Origin: Puccinia triticina
Lineage: Eukaryota > Basidiomycota > Pucciniomycetes > Pucciniales > Pucciniaceae
Length of the DNA stretch: 64,000 nt
Assembly (NCBI RefSeq): GCF_026914185.1
Contig: NC_070569.1
Span: 434,001-498,000 of the forward strand
Reading direction: 5' to 3'
Shown here one piece after another: positions 18,049 through 29,383 of this stretch. Numbering within the stretch: position 1 is the stretch's first letter; each line of letters starts with the position of its first letter. The translations under genes and the position numbers were made by a program. The notes under the pieces were generated by a model. It had not been told where the DNA came from, did no database searches, and saw only the letters and a program-made list of their open reading frames with translations.

Positions 18049-19010
18049 TGTGGTCGACGCTCTTGTATAGGAAGGAAAAATTCAAAATTTTTAGCTTACA
18101 CACAAGTTTCACAGTTACGTAGTTCAGTTACATATACATAGCAAGTCTACATAGTAATTTTTACATATACATGCATATTTACAGTCATTTCTTGTTGCAT
18201 ACTCCTAATGTATGCAGTGTTACAAACCATCTTTTGCACTATATTTGAATAACCAGAGATCAGGAGTTAATTATGGGAGGGATGAAAGTCCAAGTCCAAG
18301 TGGAGGCTTTGACCCTCAAAACCTGATAAGAAGTATGTACAGATCCTTATCTTGTTGCTATTGGGGCAATTCTTTGAACATGACAACTATTTTTCTCTAG
18401 AATATTCCAATCCTTCTTGTTGCTAAGGCAAAACTTCCATTACAGTTGATAGACCATTTTGAAAAATTCTATTTCTTCTTGGTTTCATGTATTGTTGCAC
18501 AGCCTCTGCTGTATTGTTGCACAGCCTCTGCTGTATTGTTGCACAGCCTCTGCTGTATTGTTGCACAGCCTCTGCTGTATCCACAGTTACCAGAATATTC
18601 CATACTTGTATTGCTGTGCTACCTGCACTTTTTGCAGGGAAATTGTAATCCTCCAGGGGGCATAAATCCCTCACTCTTGTCTATAAAAGGAGGCTCTCCT
18701 CAACTGTTTTTCTGGTTCCTCAGGCAAAAGTACACAGAGTACCTAGCCAACAAATAATTGTAAACACGACAGCACATATTTACTACGCAATATATATACC
18801 AGTTACACCCTACAAATAACCAATACTTCGCCAGAAGAGTCCCAAATAATCCCTTGTAATGCTATTAACAACTACACTGTCCACATCTTCTTCTTCCAAG
18901 CTTAGCTTGGGGGGTGTTGTCAGTCTGATTTTCAGAGAGGCAGGGGTTTCCCCACACATACTTTTCTAAATTCAGCCAAAAGGGGTGCAACCCACTTTTG
19001 GAGTCTCACA
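18049..19010 (+). repeat. Gypsy 1 5' LTR (about 0.96 kb)
   Basis: The right end CTCACA at 19010 is fixed by the 2-nt gap and primer-binding site that follow. The left end is placed at TGTGGTCGAC (18049) by likeness to the TGTGGT starts of the other gypsy LTRs and is less certain. It carries a 4x22-bp tandem repeat, one CATAAATCCCTCAC motif, TATA box TATAAAAGG and GGAGGCTCTCCTC. The 3' partner is not in the window. Confidence 0.65.
18488..18575 (+). repeat. Tandem repeat, 4 copies of 22 bp, in gypsy 1 LTR U3
   Basis: The unit TGTATTGTTGCACAGCCTCT plus GC is repeated four times without visible change, upstream of the LTR TATA box. It is a possible enhancer array. Confidence 0.92.
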
Positions 19011-19012
19011 AC

Positions 19013-19030
19013 TGGTGTCCCAACAGTGGC
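19013..19030 (+). promoter_or_regulatory. Gypsy 1 primer-binding site
   Basis: TGGTGTCCCAACAGTGGC, 2 nt after the LTR, starts with TGG as the complement of tRNA CCA. The same 18 nt serve gypsy 2 and gypsy 3. The tRNA is not identified here. Confidence 0.8.
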
Positions 19031-19459
19031 ACAGTTAGTTGGAAGTAGTTTTAAAAAAAGAATTATTAGGAGGCTTGAAGTTTTTTTGAGGACCACTGCA
19101 AATTCAAATCTAGCAAGTAACAGAATTCATCAGTCAATTGATAACCTTCAACATTACGGAAAACAGAAACCAAAATCAGCCATAAAATAATTGTCAAAGA
19201 GTTAACAACCTCAGATAGAAATTTTTATAGTTAATCTTATTCATCCAGAATCCGAGTTTGGGTTGGTGAATAAGAATAGTAAGCAAAGTATCAAGAATTG
19301 AGAAAGCCCTGGTCACAGAATACCAGAGAAATCAAATTATAGGGATCAATAGGATCCAACCTGTTTTTTGAAAGAGGAATAAACTAACACAGCTTCTATT
19401 TTTAGTACTGATCACAGTTTTTTTGTTTAAGTTTGTAGGAAAGAGATCACTTAGCTTTC

Positions 19460-20330
19460 ATGTCTTTCAATTTACCTGGGGATTTGGAAGCAGGAACGGA
19501 ACAAGGAAACAGCAGCATGAACCTGGACAATCCACTCCTTCCACAAGTCAGACCAAACCTACCGTTACAAAATACAGCTTCAACAAGCAAGACAAGGGCC
19601 CTAGGCCAAACTGGGCAAATAACTGCAAGTGGATTAGGAGTAGCTACAGGTTCTGGAGCACCTCCAACTGCTGGAGCACCTTCAACTTCTGCAGCCGACC
19701 AAGCTGAAAAACTCTTCAAAACAATAACACCCACAAAGCACCAGAAAGAAGCATCCAATCCACATGTGCAAGAAACCTTGATATGGGTCAAAACGCCCCA
19801 ATACGCGAAGTAAGACAGAAGGTTGTGAAGATTGAAAACGATACTCTCAAATTTGAAGGTGAAAGGTTGAAAACATTTTTATTGAGATATGAAAGGGCAG
19901 CAGAGGCATGTGGAGCCAGTGACTGGGACATGGTTATGCAAATCAACAGGTTTGTGATTGGCGAAGACTTGAAAGAAGAACTTGAAACATTAGAAGGATA
20001 CGAAGAACGGGACTGGGATCTTTTGAAAGAGAGTATGACGGAAGTTTGGGGAGATTACTATACCCAGATAAAGTATACAGTTCAAGACTTACGTGATTTG
20101 GCTGAGGGAATTGCAAAGAAGGGTGGATTAAAAGACATCCACGATTATAGGGAATTTGTCTCAAAGTTCATGATGATTGTCAAATATCTAGTGAAAAATG
20201 AGCATATCACCTCTCAACAGGATGTAGTCTACTTGTTTTTGGCAGCATTCTCCAAGGAATCACAAAAGAATATCAAACGTTGTGGTGGTCAAAATTGTAG
20301 TCAATCGTCAAGATCAACCTTCAAGATCAA
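19460..20330 (+). pseudogene. Gypsy 1 gag, frameshifted and truncated
   Basis: An N-terminal frame (19460-19813, Ser/Thr/Pro-rich) is followed, in another frame, by a capsid-like region from 19783. That region includes NDTLKFEGERLKTFLLRYER and DYREFVSKFMMIVKYLVKNE. It parallels gypsy 3 Gag (KELFFDGTN..VEKFIRRYES; NTFRNKFETIIHYLVRMGYS). Gag forms the virus-like particle. The zinc knuckle is absent, because the sequence runs into repeat R and a solo LTR before protease resumes at 21803. A frameshift near 19800 and a further one near 20280 disable it. Confidence 0.7.
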
Positions 20331-20509
20331 GACCCCGGTTCCAAGATGCTCAAGACTCAAGATTACCTTCTCAAGCCCTCTCAGTTCCCTCCTCCTCCTC
20401 CATCCTATTTCTCATTTCCAATCCACCTCTCTCAAATCTTTTCCACTGTCTCCCTTCTCATTCACTTATCCTTACATTTCTTGGTCCTAACACAGTTTAT
20501 CTGTGGGTT

Positions 20510-20851
20510 TATTTGTTTGTTTGATTGGCTTGTTTTGTTTCTTCTAGCTCTGCTTCCCTCTTCTTTCTTCTCTGTCAGTGTTCTTATTTCTGAATTATTT
20601 TCTCCTCTCACTCTTCCATTTATCATGTCTTCTATATTTGCCTGCTTTCGGTTTCATTTTTTTTTGAGTGTTGTGTTTTCTTTCTTCTTTTCTGTTGTTT
20701 TTTGGTGTGTGCGCGCGCACGGCGCGCGAGGAGATGATGACATGCTTGTGACAGGCCTCCAGGAATCCAAGTTCCAGGCGAACTTGGAGGATAGGAGGCC
20801 ATAGCATCTGCTCTGAGCCAAGGCGGCTATCAAGAAATTTATTTGATCCTC
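20510..20851 (+). repeat. Dispersed repeat family R, copy 3
   Basis: A T/GT-rich block, GCGCGCGCAC-type block, hairpin CCAAGTTCCAGGCGAACTTG, and AAATTTATTTGATCC are in the same order as copies 1 and 2. It ends abruptly at the solo LTR. It lies between gag and protease of gypsy 1, so it is either an insertion or a shared element module. Confidence 0.4.
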
Positions 20852-21802
20852 TGTCAGCCTGTGGGTAACTAACCGTGTCTGAGAGGGTTGTTACTATCAA
20901 GATGATGGTGTAAGATGCCAAGGATGGGCCAATGGGTTCGTGGTAAGACCTGTAAAAGGTTTCACTCTATCAGTAATCTTGACTGAGAGGCTTGCTCAAT
21001 TAAGGCGCATCCAGATCAACACAGGGTGTTAATAGGCATCCAAGGAATAACTCAACTTGGGTTCGTGGTTTTACCTACAGAAAGGTAAGGGTAATCAAGA
21101 GTTGAGAGTATTCCTGAATTGAATGATGGTTGAGAATGAAGGCACTGTTTAACTATGTATGTGTTAAACCTTGCTATAATAATATTCTGAGGGATAAACA
21201 GTCCTGGGGGGCGTGTTTATGTAGAAGGGAATGAGCAGGAGGGAACATGAGGCGCTTGGAGGCGCTTCAGGACCAGGGGGGGACTGGAAGCGCTCAAGGG
21301 AAGCAGATCCTCATGAGGATCAACATTGGAAATGATCAGGGCAGTGTAATGATCAGTACTGATCCTGGATCAGTAGCTGTGTACACTAGCTGATCATAAC
21401 CAATCATTGATTCCATTCAGTGCTCTTTGAATTGGATTACCTCATGTATTGTTTATGTATTTATATCATAACCAATATGTTATGTAAATAGGTACTGAGG
21501 CGTAATAGGGGATAAATGAGTGATACCTGTCTTGGTGTATTTCACGTGTACAGTAATATTACAATGTATTGTAATCTTACTGTTGCACGTAACTTAACTC
21601 TCTTAACAGCAGTACATTATGGTAACTGTATTTAACTATGGTTATCTGTAATGTAATGTATAACAGGAGTACATTCTTAAGCTTGTATCTAATGATATAC
21701 ATATGTAATAAAGGCGTAAAAAGGAATGTACTATATGTAATGTGAACAATTGCAGGTACTTGGTGCGTGTAAGGTACTGTGACATGTACTCTGTGGCTGA
21801 CA
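20852..21802. mobile_element. Solo LTR 2, same family as solo LTR 1
   Basis: It starts TGTCAGCC and ends GGCTGACA, nearly identical along its length to 5555-6504. The flanks (TCCTC and CAGAT) do not match, so there is no target duplication. Either a deletion next to it removed part of gypsy 1 (including the gag zinc knuckle), or it formed by recombination between two elements. Confidence 0.85.
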
Positions 21803-22384
21803 CAGATTCTTTCAGCATCAATGAAAATAAATGAGCAAAAGAAAGCATTAGAAGGAACAGCTTATTATAGTTGCGCACTGGGATTTGTGAAAACATTCAT
21901 GGAAGGCCAAGAAGTGAATTTCCTGGTTGACTCTGGTTCAATGGTAAATGTGATCCCTGAAGGATTAGCCTTTCACCTGGGATTGGAAATAACCCAAATT
22001 GAAATACCTCTTTCAGGAGTAGGAGGGGAGCAGTGCAACATCACAGGAGTGGTTGAGTTTTGCCCTCTAACAATTGGAAGCTTCACAGGACCAATTCATC
22101 TATTTACCGCGATAAAAGCAACATTGCCTATACTAGGACGACCATTTTTATTTGACAACCAGTGTATGCTGGAATACTTCCGCCGGGGAGAAATACTAAC
22201 GTTTCAGGGCCATAATGAAAGAAGAGTTCAAGTCACATTAGCTAGGGCATATGAAGGATATGGGAAAGGACGAAACAGTGTTTGGAAGAACCACTTACCA
22301 CTGGATGTCTTACAAAGTCAGCTAGCTCCCAAGTCAAAGGAGAAATCATACAAAATGGAAGAAAAGGTGTGTCTAGCTGTTTAG
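21803..22384 (+). pseudogene. Gypsy 1 protease domain
   Basis: A retropepsin-like aspartic protease. The frame contains NFLVDSGSMVNVIPEGLAFH (active-site DSG) and the C-terminal hydrophobic-G motif ATLPILGRPFLFDN, matching gypsy 2 (VDTGAEMNIIP; HTVLGRPFLADH). The enzyme would process Gag-Pol inside particles. It ends with TAG at 22382, and the RT frame overlaps in the -1 register from about 22282. The 5' end is joined to the solo LTR, so it lacks its normal upstream coding. Confidence 0.8.
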
Positions 22385-25300
22385 AAAGGTTGCGTGAACT
22401 GATGAATTTTTTTCCTATAAAAAAGAAATCATACAAGCAAAGGAACCCCAGCTTGGGATTGGAGTGTCATACCATTCAATTCTCAAGTTCAGCAAGGGTT
22501 ACAGATTTTTCAGCAGAAGGCAATATGAGCTCCAACCCAGAACGGCAAATGAAGAACTTACTTGCAGATGGAATTGGATCTAGAACTCAGGCAGATATGT
22601 GCAAGCGCTGGAGAAATGGAAACCTGTGGTGCTTCACCAAGTATAAGCCTTTGGGAAAGAAGGTAAAACCAGTAAATGAACCTATGCCTCAGAAAATCAA
22701 TCCACCTTTGCAGAGGCCACCACTTTCAAGAGATCCTTATCAAACTCCACTTACGCCATCACCCCCTGAATTTCAACCAACATTAAAAGTCACTGAAGAA
22801 AGATTGAAAGTTGTAAATTTTGGACCCCCAGGATGGCTACTAACAGAAGAACTCAAATTGTTTAAGCATGTCATTGTTCTGCGGGAAAAAGCATTTGCTT
22901 TCTGTCCACAAGAAAGAGGGCTTCTTAAATACTCATATTGCTTACCTTATGTCATCCCAGTAGTAGAACACTAGCCATGGCAGAAAAAACCAATTCCAAT
23001 TCCAGCAGCCATTAGAGAAGAATTTACGGAGCTTGTCAGGGAACAAATCAACACCGGTTTATATGAACAGTCTACATCAAGCTATTCCAGTCCAGTATTT
23101 TGTGTGGCAAAACATGATGGTAAATTTAGGATAGTTCACGATCTTCAATAAATGAACAAAGTTACAATTTGAGATGCTGGATTGCCGCCTGCAACAGAGG
23201 AGTTTGTTGAATCTTTTTCCGGAAGGGCTTGCTATGGTTTAGGCGACATTATGGGTGGATATGACGAGAGAGAATCAGCTCACGAATCAAGACCAATGAC
23301 TACTTTTGACACACCAATAGGAAGATTTCAGCTCACTCGATTACCACAAGGTGCAACTAACTCAGTGGCAGTTTATCAAGCTCAAATGATGTGGATACTT
23401 CAAAATGAGATTCCGGAAAATGTTGGAGTATTCATTGACAATGGAGGAATCAAGGGACCTAGGACAGATTACAACGGCGAATTTTTAGAACAGAACCCCG
23501 GAATACAACGGTTCATTTGGGAGTATGCAATATTATTGGAACGAGTCTTATTTCGTATTGAGGAGGCAGGTCTGACAGTTTCAGGAAAGAAGTTTGCATG
23601 CTGCGTTCCTTCATTGGATATTGTTGGGCATGTAGTCTGCAAAGAAGGAAGAAAGATTTCTCAGCAAAAGAAGAACAAGGTTTTGACCTGGCCAACACCA
23701 AGTAATGTTACAGACCTGAGAGGATTTTTGGGAATAATCACTTATGTTAGAATGTTTATTAAGAATTTATCAGAAATTGCAGCACCACTTAGGAAACTCA
23801 CTTGGAAGGATGAAGAATGGATATGGACTGAAGGGTGCCAGATTTCCTTTGAAGACCTCAAGCAAAAAGTAGGTGAGGATATTGTTCTGAAGAAGCTGGA
23901 ATATTCAGCAGATGCCGGGCAAATAATATTAGCAGTGGATTCAAGTTTTATAGCTGCAGGTGCGGTGCTCAGTCAAGAAGAGTTGGATACTGGAATGAAC
24001 AGGCCAGTCCTTTATGAATCTATAGTAGTTTCACCAGTTGAATCTCGATACTCTCAGCCAAAATTAGAATTGTGTGGAGTCGCAAGAGTTCTCAAGAAGC
24101 TTCAAACAATTCTCTGGGGTCAACTTTTTGAGCTTCAGGTTGATGCCAAGTCGCTAATTCAAATGATAAACTCGCCATCATTACCCAATGCCCCAATGAC
24201 AAGATGGGTAGCTTTTATTCAGTTGTTTTCATTTAATTTGGTTCATAAGCCTGGAAAAACATTCACAATGCCGGACGGATTATCACGAAGACCAATTGGG
24301 GAAGATGAAGAAGAATATTATGAGGATACACCAGATTTTGATGAGGACGAACCACCAATTCAACCCTGCTTTCAGATATACTCAATTCAAATCAGTACGG
24401 AACAGTTGAAGGAATGGGAGAGCCCAGGATATTGGATGGATATGAAAAATTACCTGCAAAAATTGAAGAAACCTGATTCCATGGAGCCTGAAGAGTTTCA
24501 AAAATTAAAAAGGAAGTCAATAAATTATTTTGTCAAGAATTCAAAACTCATGAGAAGGCATACCCCAACAGCACAATTAGTTATCTCCAATCCTGAATTC
24601 CACAAAAAACTCCTTCAGATGGTTCACGAAGATCTAGGCCACCGCGGAGTGGAAGAAACATATCAGCGCTTAGTATGTAGATTTTGGTGGCCGAGTTTGA
24701 AGAAACATGTACGTAACTGGGTCAAAAGCTGTGTTGCCTGCCAAAAGCGTGATCCAACCATACCATGTGAAGTACGCAACCCAACAGGAGAAAGTTTTCT
24801 TTTTGGGAGAGTAGCATTAGATGCCTGTCATATTAAAGCAGGGAAATTCAAATATTTGATAGTGGCCCGGGACGATCTTTCAGGATGGGTAGAAGCAGCT
24901 GCTTTAGTAAACCTCACTTCAGCATCTGTAGGTAAGTTTCTTTTGGAAAATTGGGCTTACAAGTTTGGATCAATCAAAACAATAACCACAGACAATGGTG
25001 CGGAATTCAAGGACAAGTTTATTCAAGCAGTTCAGAAAATTGGAGCAACTTTACGACCGACTACACCATACTATCTGGAAGGAAACGGGATGATTGAGAG
25101 GGGTCACAAACCCATCAAAGATGCTCTTGTCAAAATGTGTGGAGAATCTGGGGGTAAATGGAAGGATTTGTTACCATTAGTTTTATTTGCAGACAGGATT
25201 TCAACAAAACGATCAACTGGGTACTCACCATATGAGATGGTATTTGGACAGAAGGCTTTTTTACCAGTTGACTTGGAAGCAGAAACATATCTTGCTATAG

Positions 25301-25740
25301 ATTGGATGGAGGTGAAAACCACTGATGAATTATTAGTAGCAAGAACAAGACAATTGGAACAGCGAGACGAGATGCTAGAAGAAGCTCACCAGAAGTTACT
25401 CAAATCAAGAGAAAATTCAGTTAGATATTGGGATCGGAAGCTGGCGTCAAAATTGAGGGATCCGCTGGAACCTGGAACATTAGTTCTTACCTACAATAAA
25501 AGTCTTGAAAATCAGTGGGGAAAACTCTTCTCGCATCGGTGGAATGGTCCATTCAGAATCAAGAGGCAAGTTGAGAAAGGTGCTTACATTTTAGAAGAAT
25601 TAGATGGTGTTGAACCCAAAAGAAAGTACGCTGCTTCTCATATCAAAAGATATTTTGTGAGAGGCAAACCTCTTAAAGATTTAATGTCAGATGAAATGGA
25701 TATTGATGATCAAGAGGGTGTCTCAGAAGAGGAAAACTAG
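22385..25740 (+). pseudogene. Gypsy 1 reverse transcriptase, RNase H and integrase, with stop codons
   Basis: Domain order is RT, RNase H, integrase with HHCC zinc domain (HEDLGHRGVEETY.. CVACQKR), DDE core and GPY/F module (WNGPFRI). In-frame stops fall at 22973 (TAG), near 23148 (TAA) and near 23171 (TGA). The RT active site, FIDDGG in gypsy 2, is FIDNGG here (about 23433), losing a catalytic Asp. The integrase keeps DACHIKAG, TDNGAEF and IERGHKP. The RT/RNase H/IN part from 23182 is open to 25740, ending in an acidic tail. The gene is inactive. Confidence 0.88.
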
Positions 25741-26119
25741 ATTTTTGTCAAGCTCCTGAGTGGGAGGGTAAACTGCTTATATTTTTTCTTGCCTTGTATA
25801 TATATTAGTTGGTGATTTTTTTTAAGGTATGATATAGGTAGTGGTACTTTTTTTTAGTTTTTATGATAGTTTTAGAAAAAAAAAAATTGGGGGAGGAGTC
25901 TCTCAAGAGTTGAGTTTCCTGAGAATTTTGATGAGTTTGGTTTTTTTCTTGTAGCATCATGTCTTTTTTTCATCAGATGAGTCACATTGTATTATTTTCT
26001 AGGAAGAGATATCTCTTCAGTTCAGTAAAACATTGAATTATGTTTTCTGAGGGTATGGGTGGGCACTTTGGTTATATTGACTCTTTTTGTTCTATGCACT
26101 GTTTTGGTTATATTAACTA
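25741..26119 (+). other. Gypsy 1 3' untranslated region with polypurine tract
   Basis: AT-rich. An A-run followed by TTGGGGGAGGAG near 25880-25896 looks like the polypurine tract seen beside the other gypsy LTRs. The following bases (TCTCTCAAGAG) do not resemble an LTR start. The 3' LTR is therefore lost or beyond Helitron E, which interrupts here. Confidence 0.55.
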
Positions 26120-26150
26120 CTAGAGGCCAAGGCGGCTGCGCCGCTGTACA
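26120..26150 (-). other. Helitron E 3' terminus (CTAG plus hairpin)
   Basis: CTAG at 26120-26123, a short spacer and a 5-bp stem GCGGC/GCCGC. Host A precedes it. Confidence 0.85.
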
Positions 26151-26560
26151 CCTTATATCAAGCACAAGCTGAGGCTACCACAATCCTACCTAGAGCTATT
26201 AACTGGTAATGCAGTTCTGCACCAATAGATGACTTCCTGTCACATCTGGGACCCTCATAGTTGCGGATATAGACCAAAAAGTCTATATTTTTGCAGGGAA
26301 ATCTAGCTTTTGGGGCTCCAGATTACTTTTGGGAGGCCCTCAGATCTTGATGGGAAGTTTCTCAATGTAAAAATTACATCAGGTACCTTTATAAATTTGT
26401 CTCACCCTAATTGTAGGTATCATTAGGATTTTCTCATCAATGCTCAATCTGAAAATACAATGTCAAGCAGCATCAATGGGAAATTGCCTTGACTGCTAAA
26501 TGACATTAAATTAATTCTTTGATTATTCTTCAATCAGGTATGTAGATACTATGATGAATC

Positions 26561-27343
26561 TTTTAAGTTTCACACAACTAAGATGTTTTTCATTTCTTAT
26601 GAGTAAGAGGTCAATCCAACAAACTTGGAGACAGAGATAGGAAATGAAAAACAATTTTGTACCTAAGAGCAGATCCGCTCGGTAGTAGTACTGAGTGAGA
26701 ATGAGGTTGTATAACTCTAGAATGCTACGGTGTAGCTGAAGAAACCTTTGGGTTCTGAGAGCTGACAAGATTTATCTTGTCAGTAATCACGCTCCGTTGG
26801 ATGCGCTGATAAGAGAGGTTCATCTTACTTAGGCTTGTGGGTCTTGTTCCTCAAGATTCACCGAGACGAGCTAAGAGGGATTTCGGGCCGCGGTTGTCTG
26901 TCGCTGTGCACAAGAACAACCGTCAGCCTATGGTCATTTATGACTTATGTCACTGCAGCGATGATCTTACCTCCGTTATTGGGGTTAGTGATTCTATTGC
27001 TGAGGCTGGAACCTCGTCGGTCAAGGGCGTCGGATACGAGTGGGCTGCGAGATCATAAAGATGCTCAAGTCAGCTCCATCTATCCTAGCTGAGGCTATCC
27101 CAAAAGACTCACATACCTGGTAGGTGTTTTGTCCTGTTTGGGTCGCTTGGGCGCTTCGTCGGTTCCTGACGTGACTAAAGGTTTAGGAGCGGATGAATTA
27201 GCTTTAGCCAACTTCATCCGCCTGGGGGCGACATGCATATTGCATGCACCTGGAGGTCGCACCGGCTCACCTCGGTCCCCAGTAGGGTTAGGTCTAACCG
27301 CCTTGTGCTTCCTCTGATTCGGGGATGTACCCAAATCCTGACA
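26561..27343 (-). repeat. Copia 0 3' LTR
   Basis: 783 bp, paired with 60102-60884. The pol reading frame extends about 83 codons into it, ending at 27095. Confidence 0.92.
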
Positions 27344-28451
27344 TCCCGCCATGCTTCGAGCCGGTAGGCTGGAAGCAGACTGAGTTAAGGATTTGATGCC
27401 TATGATGTCCAACGCTCTGCGGATGTTGACTCGACCGACGGGCTTGGTGAGAAAGTCGGCTGCATTGGCTTCGGATCTGATGTAGCTGAGTTGAATGAGC
27501 TTTCTAACTACGAGTTCCCGAAAAAAGTGCAAGCGGATCGACATATGCTTGGTCCTAAAACTGTTTTGCGAAGTCTCACTTTTCGCTAGGTCAATCGCGC
27601 CTTTGTTGTCAACTAGAACCTGGATTTGCTGCTCTTCCGAACGAATTTTCACTTCAGAGATTAGGTTTGACAGCCAGGCAAGCTCCCGACCTAGGTCCGA
27701 GAGTGCTTTGTACTCGGCCTCCGTCGTTGACAAGGAGACAGTTGCCTGCTTGGATGATTTCCAGGCCAGCAAGTGAGTACCCGACATGATGGCGAAGCCG
27801 GTAGATGAGCGACAAGTGTCGGGGCAATTCCCCTAGTCTGCGTCAACGTAGGCCTTCAGCGCACTTTCCTTGTTCTTGACGTAAGTTACACCTAAGTTGC
27901 GGGTGCCGGAAAGATACCGGTAAACCTGAACCGCTGCATGATAATGCGGCATGCCCGGCGATTCGAGATATTGCGATAGTGAGCTCACCGCATAGGCAAT
28001 GTCAGGGCGAGTCAGAACACTGAGATAGTTGAGCGAGCCGATGAGCGCTCTGTAGTTGACGCCTGTCTTGCGAAACTCGGCGATTTCCTGCTGCGTTGCC
28101 TTCCTGAGATACGCTTTTGGGTTGAGCGGACAGGTGGCTGGATGAAGCTTTTCAAAACCAAATTCTTCTAACTTGTGATCGATAAACTGAGATTGGTTGA
28201 TCTGGATGCCGTCAGCTGAGCGTTTGATATTCATGCCAAGGAGAAATTCTGCCTCCCCCATGTATTTGATTTTGAATTCGGCCTCCATTTTGGCCTTGAA
28301 TTTCAGGGGATCTTTACTGACAAAGACAAGATCGTCAACATGGGCAAATACATATGTATCTTCTCTGCCGGGAACGCCCCGTTGATAGAAGACGCAGGGG
28401 TCAGCTACCAATATCGTGAAACCAATAGACTTCAGGTAGGTTGACAGTCGG
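27095..28451 (-). pseudogene. Copia 0 pol, C-terminal part (RT end and RNase H)
   Basis: On the minus strand this continues the RT interrupted at 56939. YVFAHVDDLVFVSK holds the RT VDD active site, followed by SLNYLSVLTRPDIAYAVS. RNase H follows (AYVDAD, TEAEYKALSDLGRELAW, LVDNKGAIDLA). One in-frame TAG replaces Trp in ..VDADWG.. at 27833, consistent with TGG to TAG. Without that stop the frame would run into the 3' LTR. Joining across gypsy 3 gives an uninterrupted LVWYNR-LSTYLKS reading. Confidence 0.88.
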
Positions 28452-29383
28452 TGTGGAACTACTCAAAGGGGAGAATAGAGCTTGGAAGGTAAATGGATAG
28501 CAACACTAGTACCAATGTAAGCTATGCAAGGGTGCTGATGAGGCTGCCTTCCTTACTAATGCTGAGGGGATGAGAGTAACACTAAGAAAAAAGAAGAAAA
28601 GGTGTGGCTGATTTCTGCTTGATCTTAGGAGCTAGTACTATGAGCTTTAACTACTGACTACTGAGGGTAAGAGAGATGGAGGATTGATGAGAGTGGGGAA
28701 CTTATAATTTCTGTATCCAAAATTATCTATAAATTCTGTATATATTTCTCTGCATGAGGTACAAGTGAGGGGGGGGAAGACAATTCTTATAGTAAGGAGG
28801 GATGAGCACAGACAATGAAGAGTTCTGGCTATGAGAATGAAGGTTGTACAAATGAGGAAGAGTGATGTGAACATAGTAACAGTATGTAATGATGAGCAAT
28901 GCTGAAAAGGGAATGCTGGTTATGGGAATAAAAGAATGTACTAATGGGGAAAAGTGATGAGAACATAGTAACTACTTGTAATGATGAGCACTACTGAAAG
29001 AGGTAAGCACAGATCTAATGATGTAATGTGTACAATAGCCATAGTACATAATGAAGAATGTATGTAAAAGGTTTAGTATGTGAAAGTAATTATGTAAAAG
29101 GGATGTACTGTAATGATTCCAGTAAGTTACTAATGAATTGAGTATTGTAACTAATGAAGACTGTAGATTATCTGTAAGTCTTATATCCTCTATAACTATT
29201 GAACCATTGAAGATAAGGGTATACTATGTATGAGGGACTATATGTGAAATTTGATGTAGAATCTGAATATGCAATAATAATGAGGTATTTGTGAAGGGTT
29301 ATGGGGAAATGTTCAATGTAATGATGAATATATGTAAAAGAAAGCAATAAAATACTACTTATGGTTTGGAATGGAGCACCACA
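28452..29383 (-). repeat. Gypsy 3 3' LTR
   Basis: 932 bp, paired with 56003-56934. Polypurine tract TTGGGGGAGGA (minus) lies directly beside it at 29386-29396. Confidence 0.95.

Noticed and set aside
17720..18112. 130-codon minus frame as a captured gene
   Set aside because: No domain or start was recognised, and it crosses the proposed gypsy 1 LTR start; left unassigned.
18488..18575. Coding repeat (LLYCCTASAV repeats)
   Set aside because: It is a 22-bp tandem repeat in LTR U3, upstream of TATA; the frame is incidental.
20346..20804. Hydrophobic 152-codon frame as a membrane protein
   Set aside because: T-rich sequence of repeat R gives Phe/Leu/Ser-rich frames by composition.
20811..20835. 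Fifth Helitron 3' end (GAGCCAAGGCGGCT resembles the terminus)
   Set aside because: No CTAG and no closing GCCGC arm.
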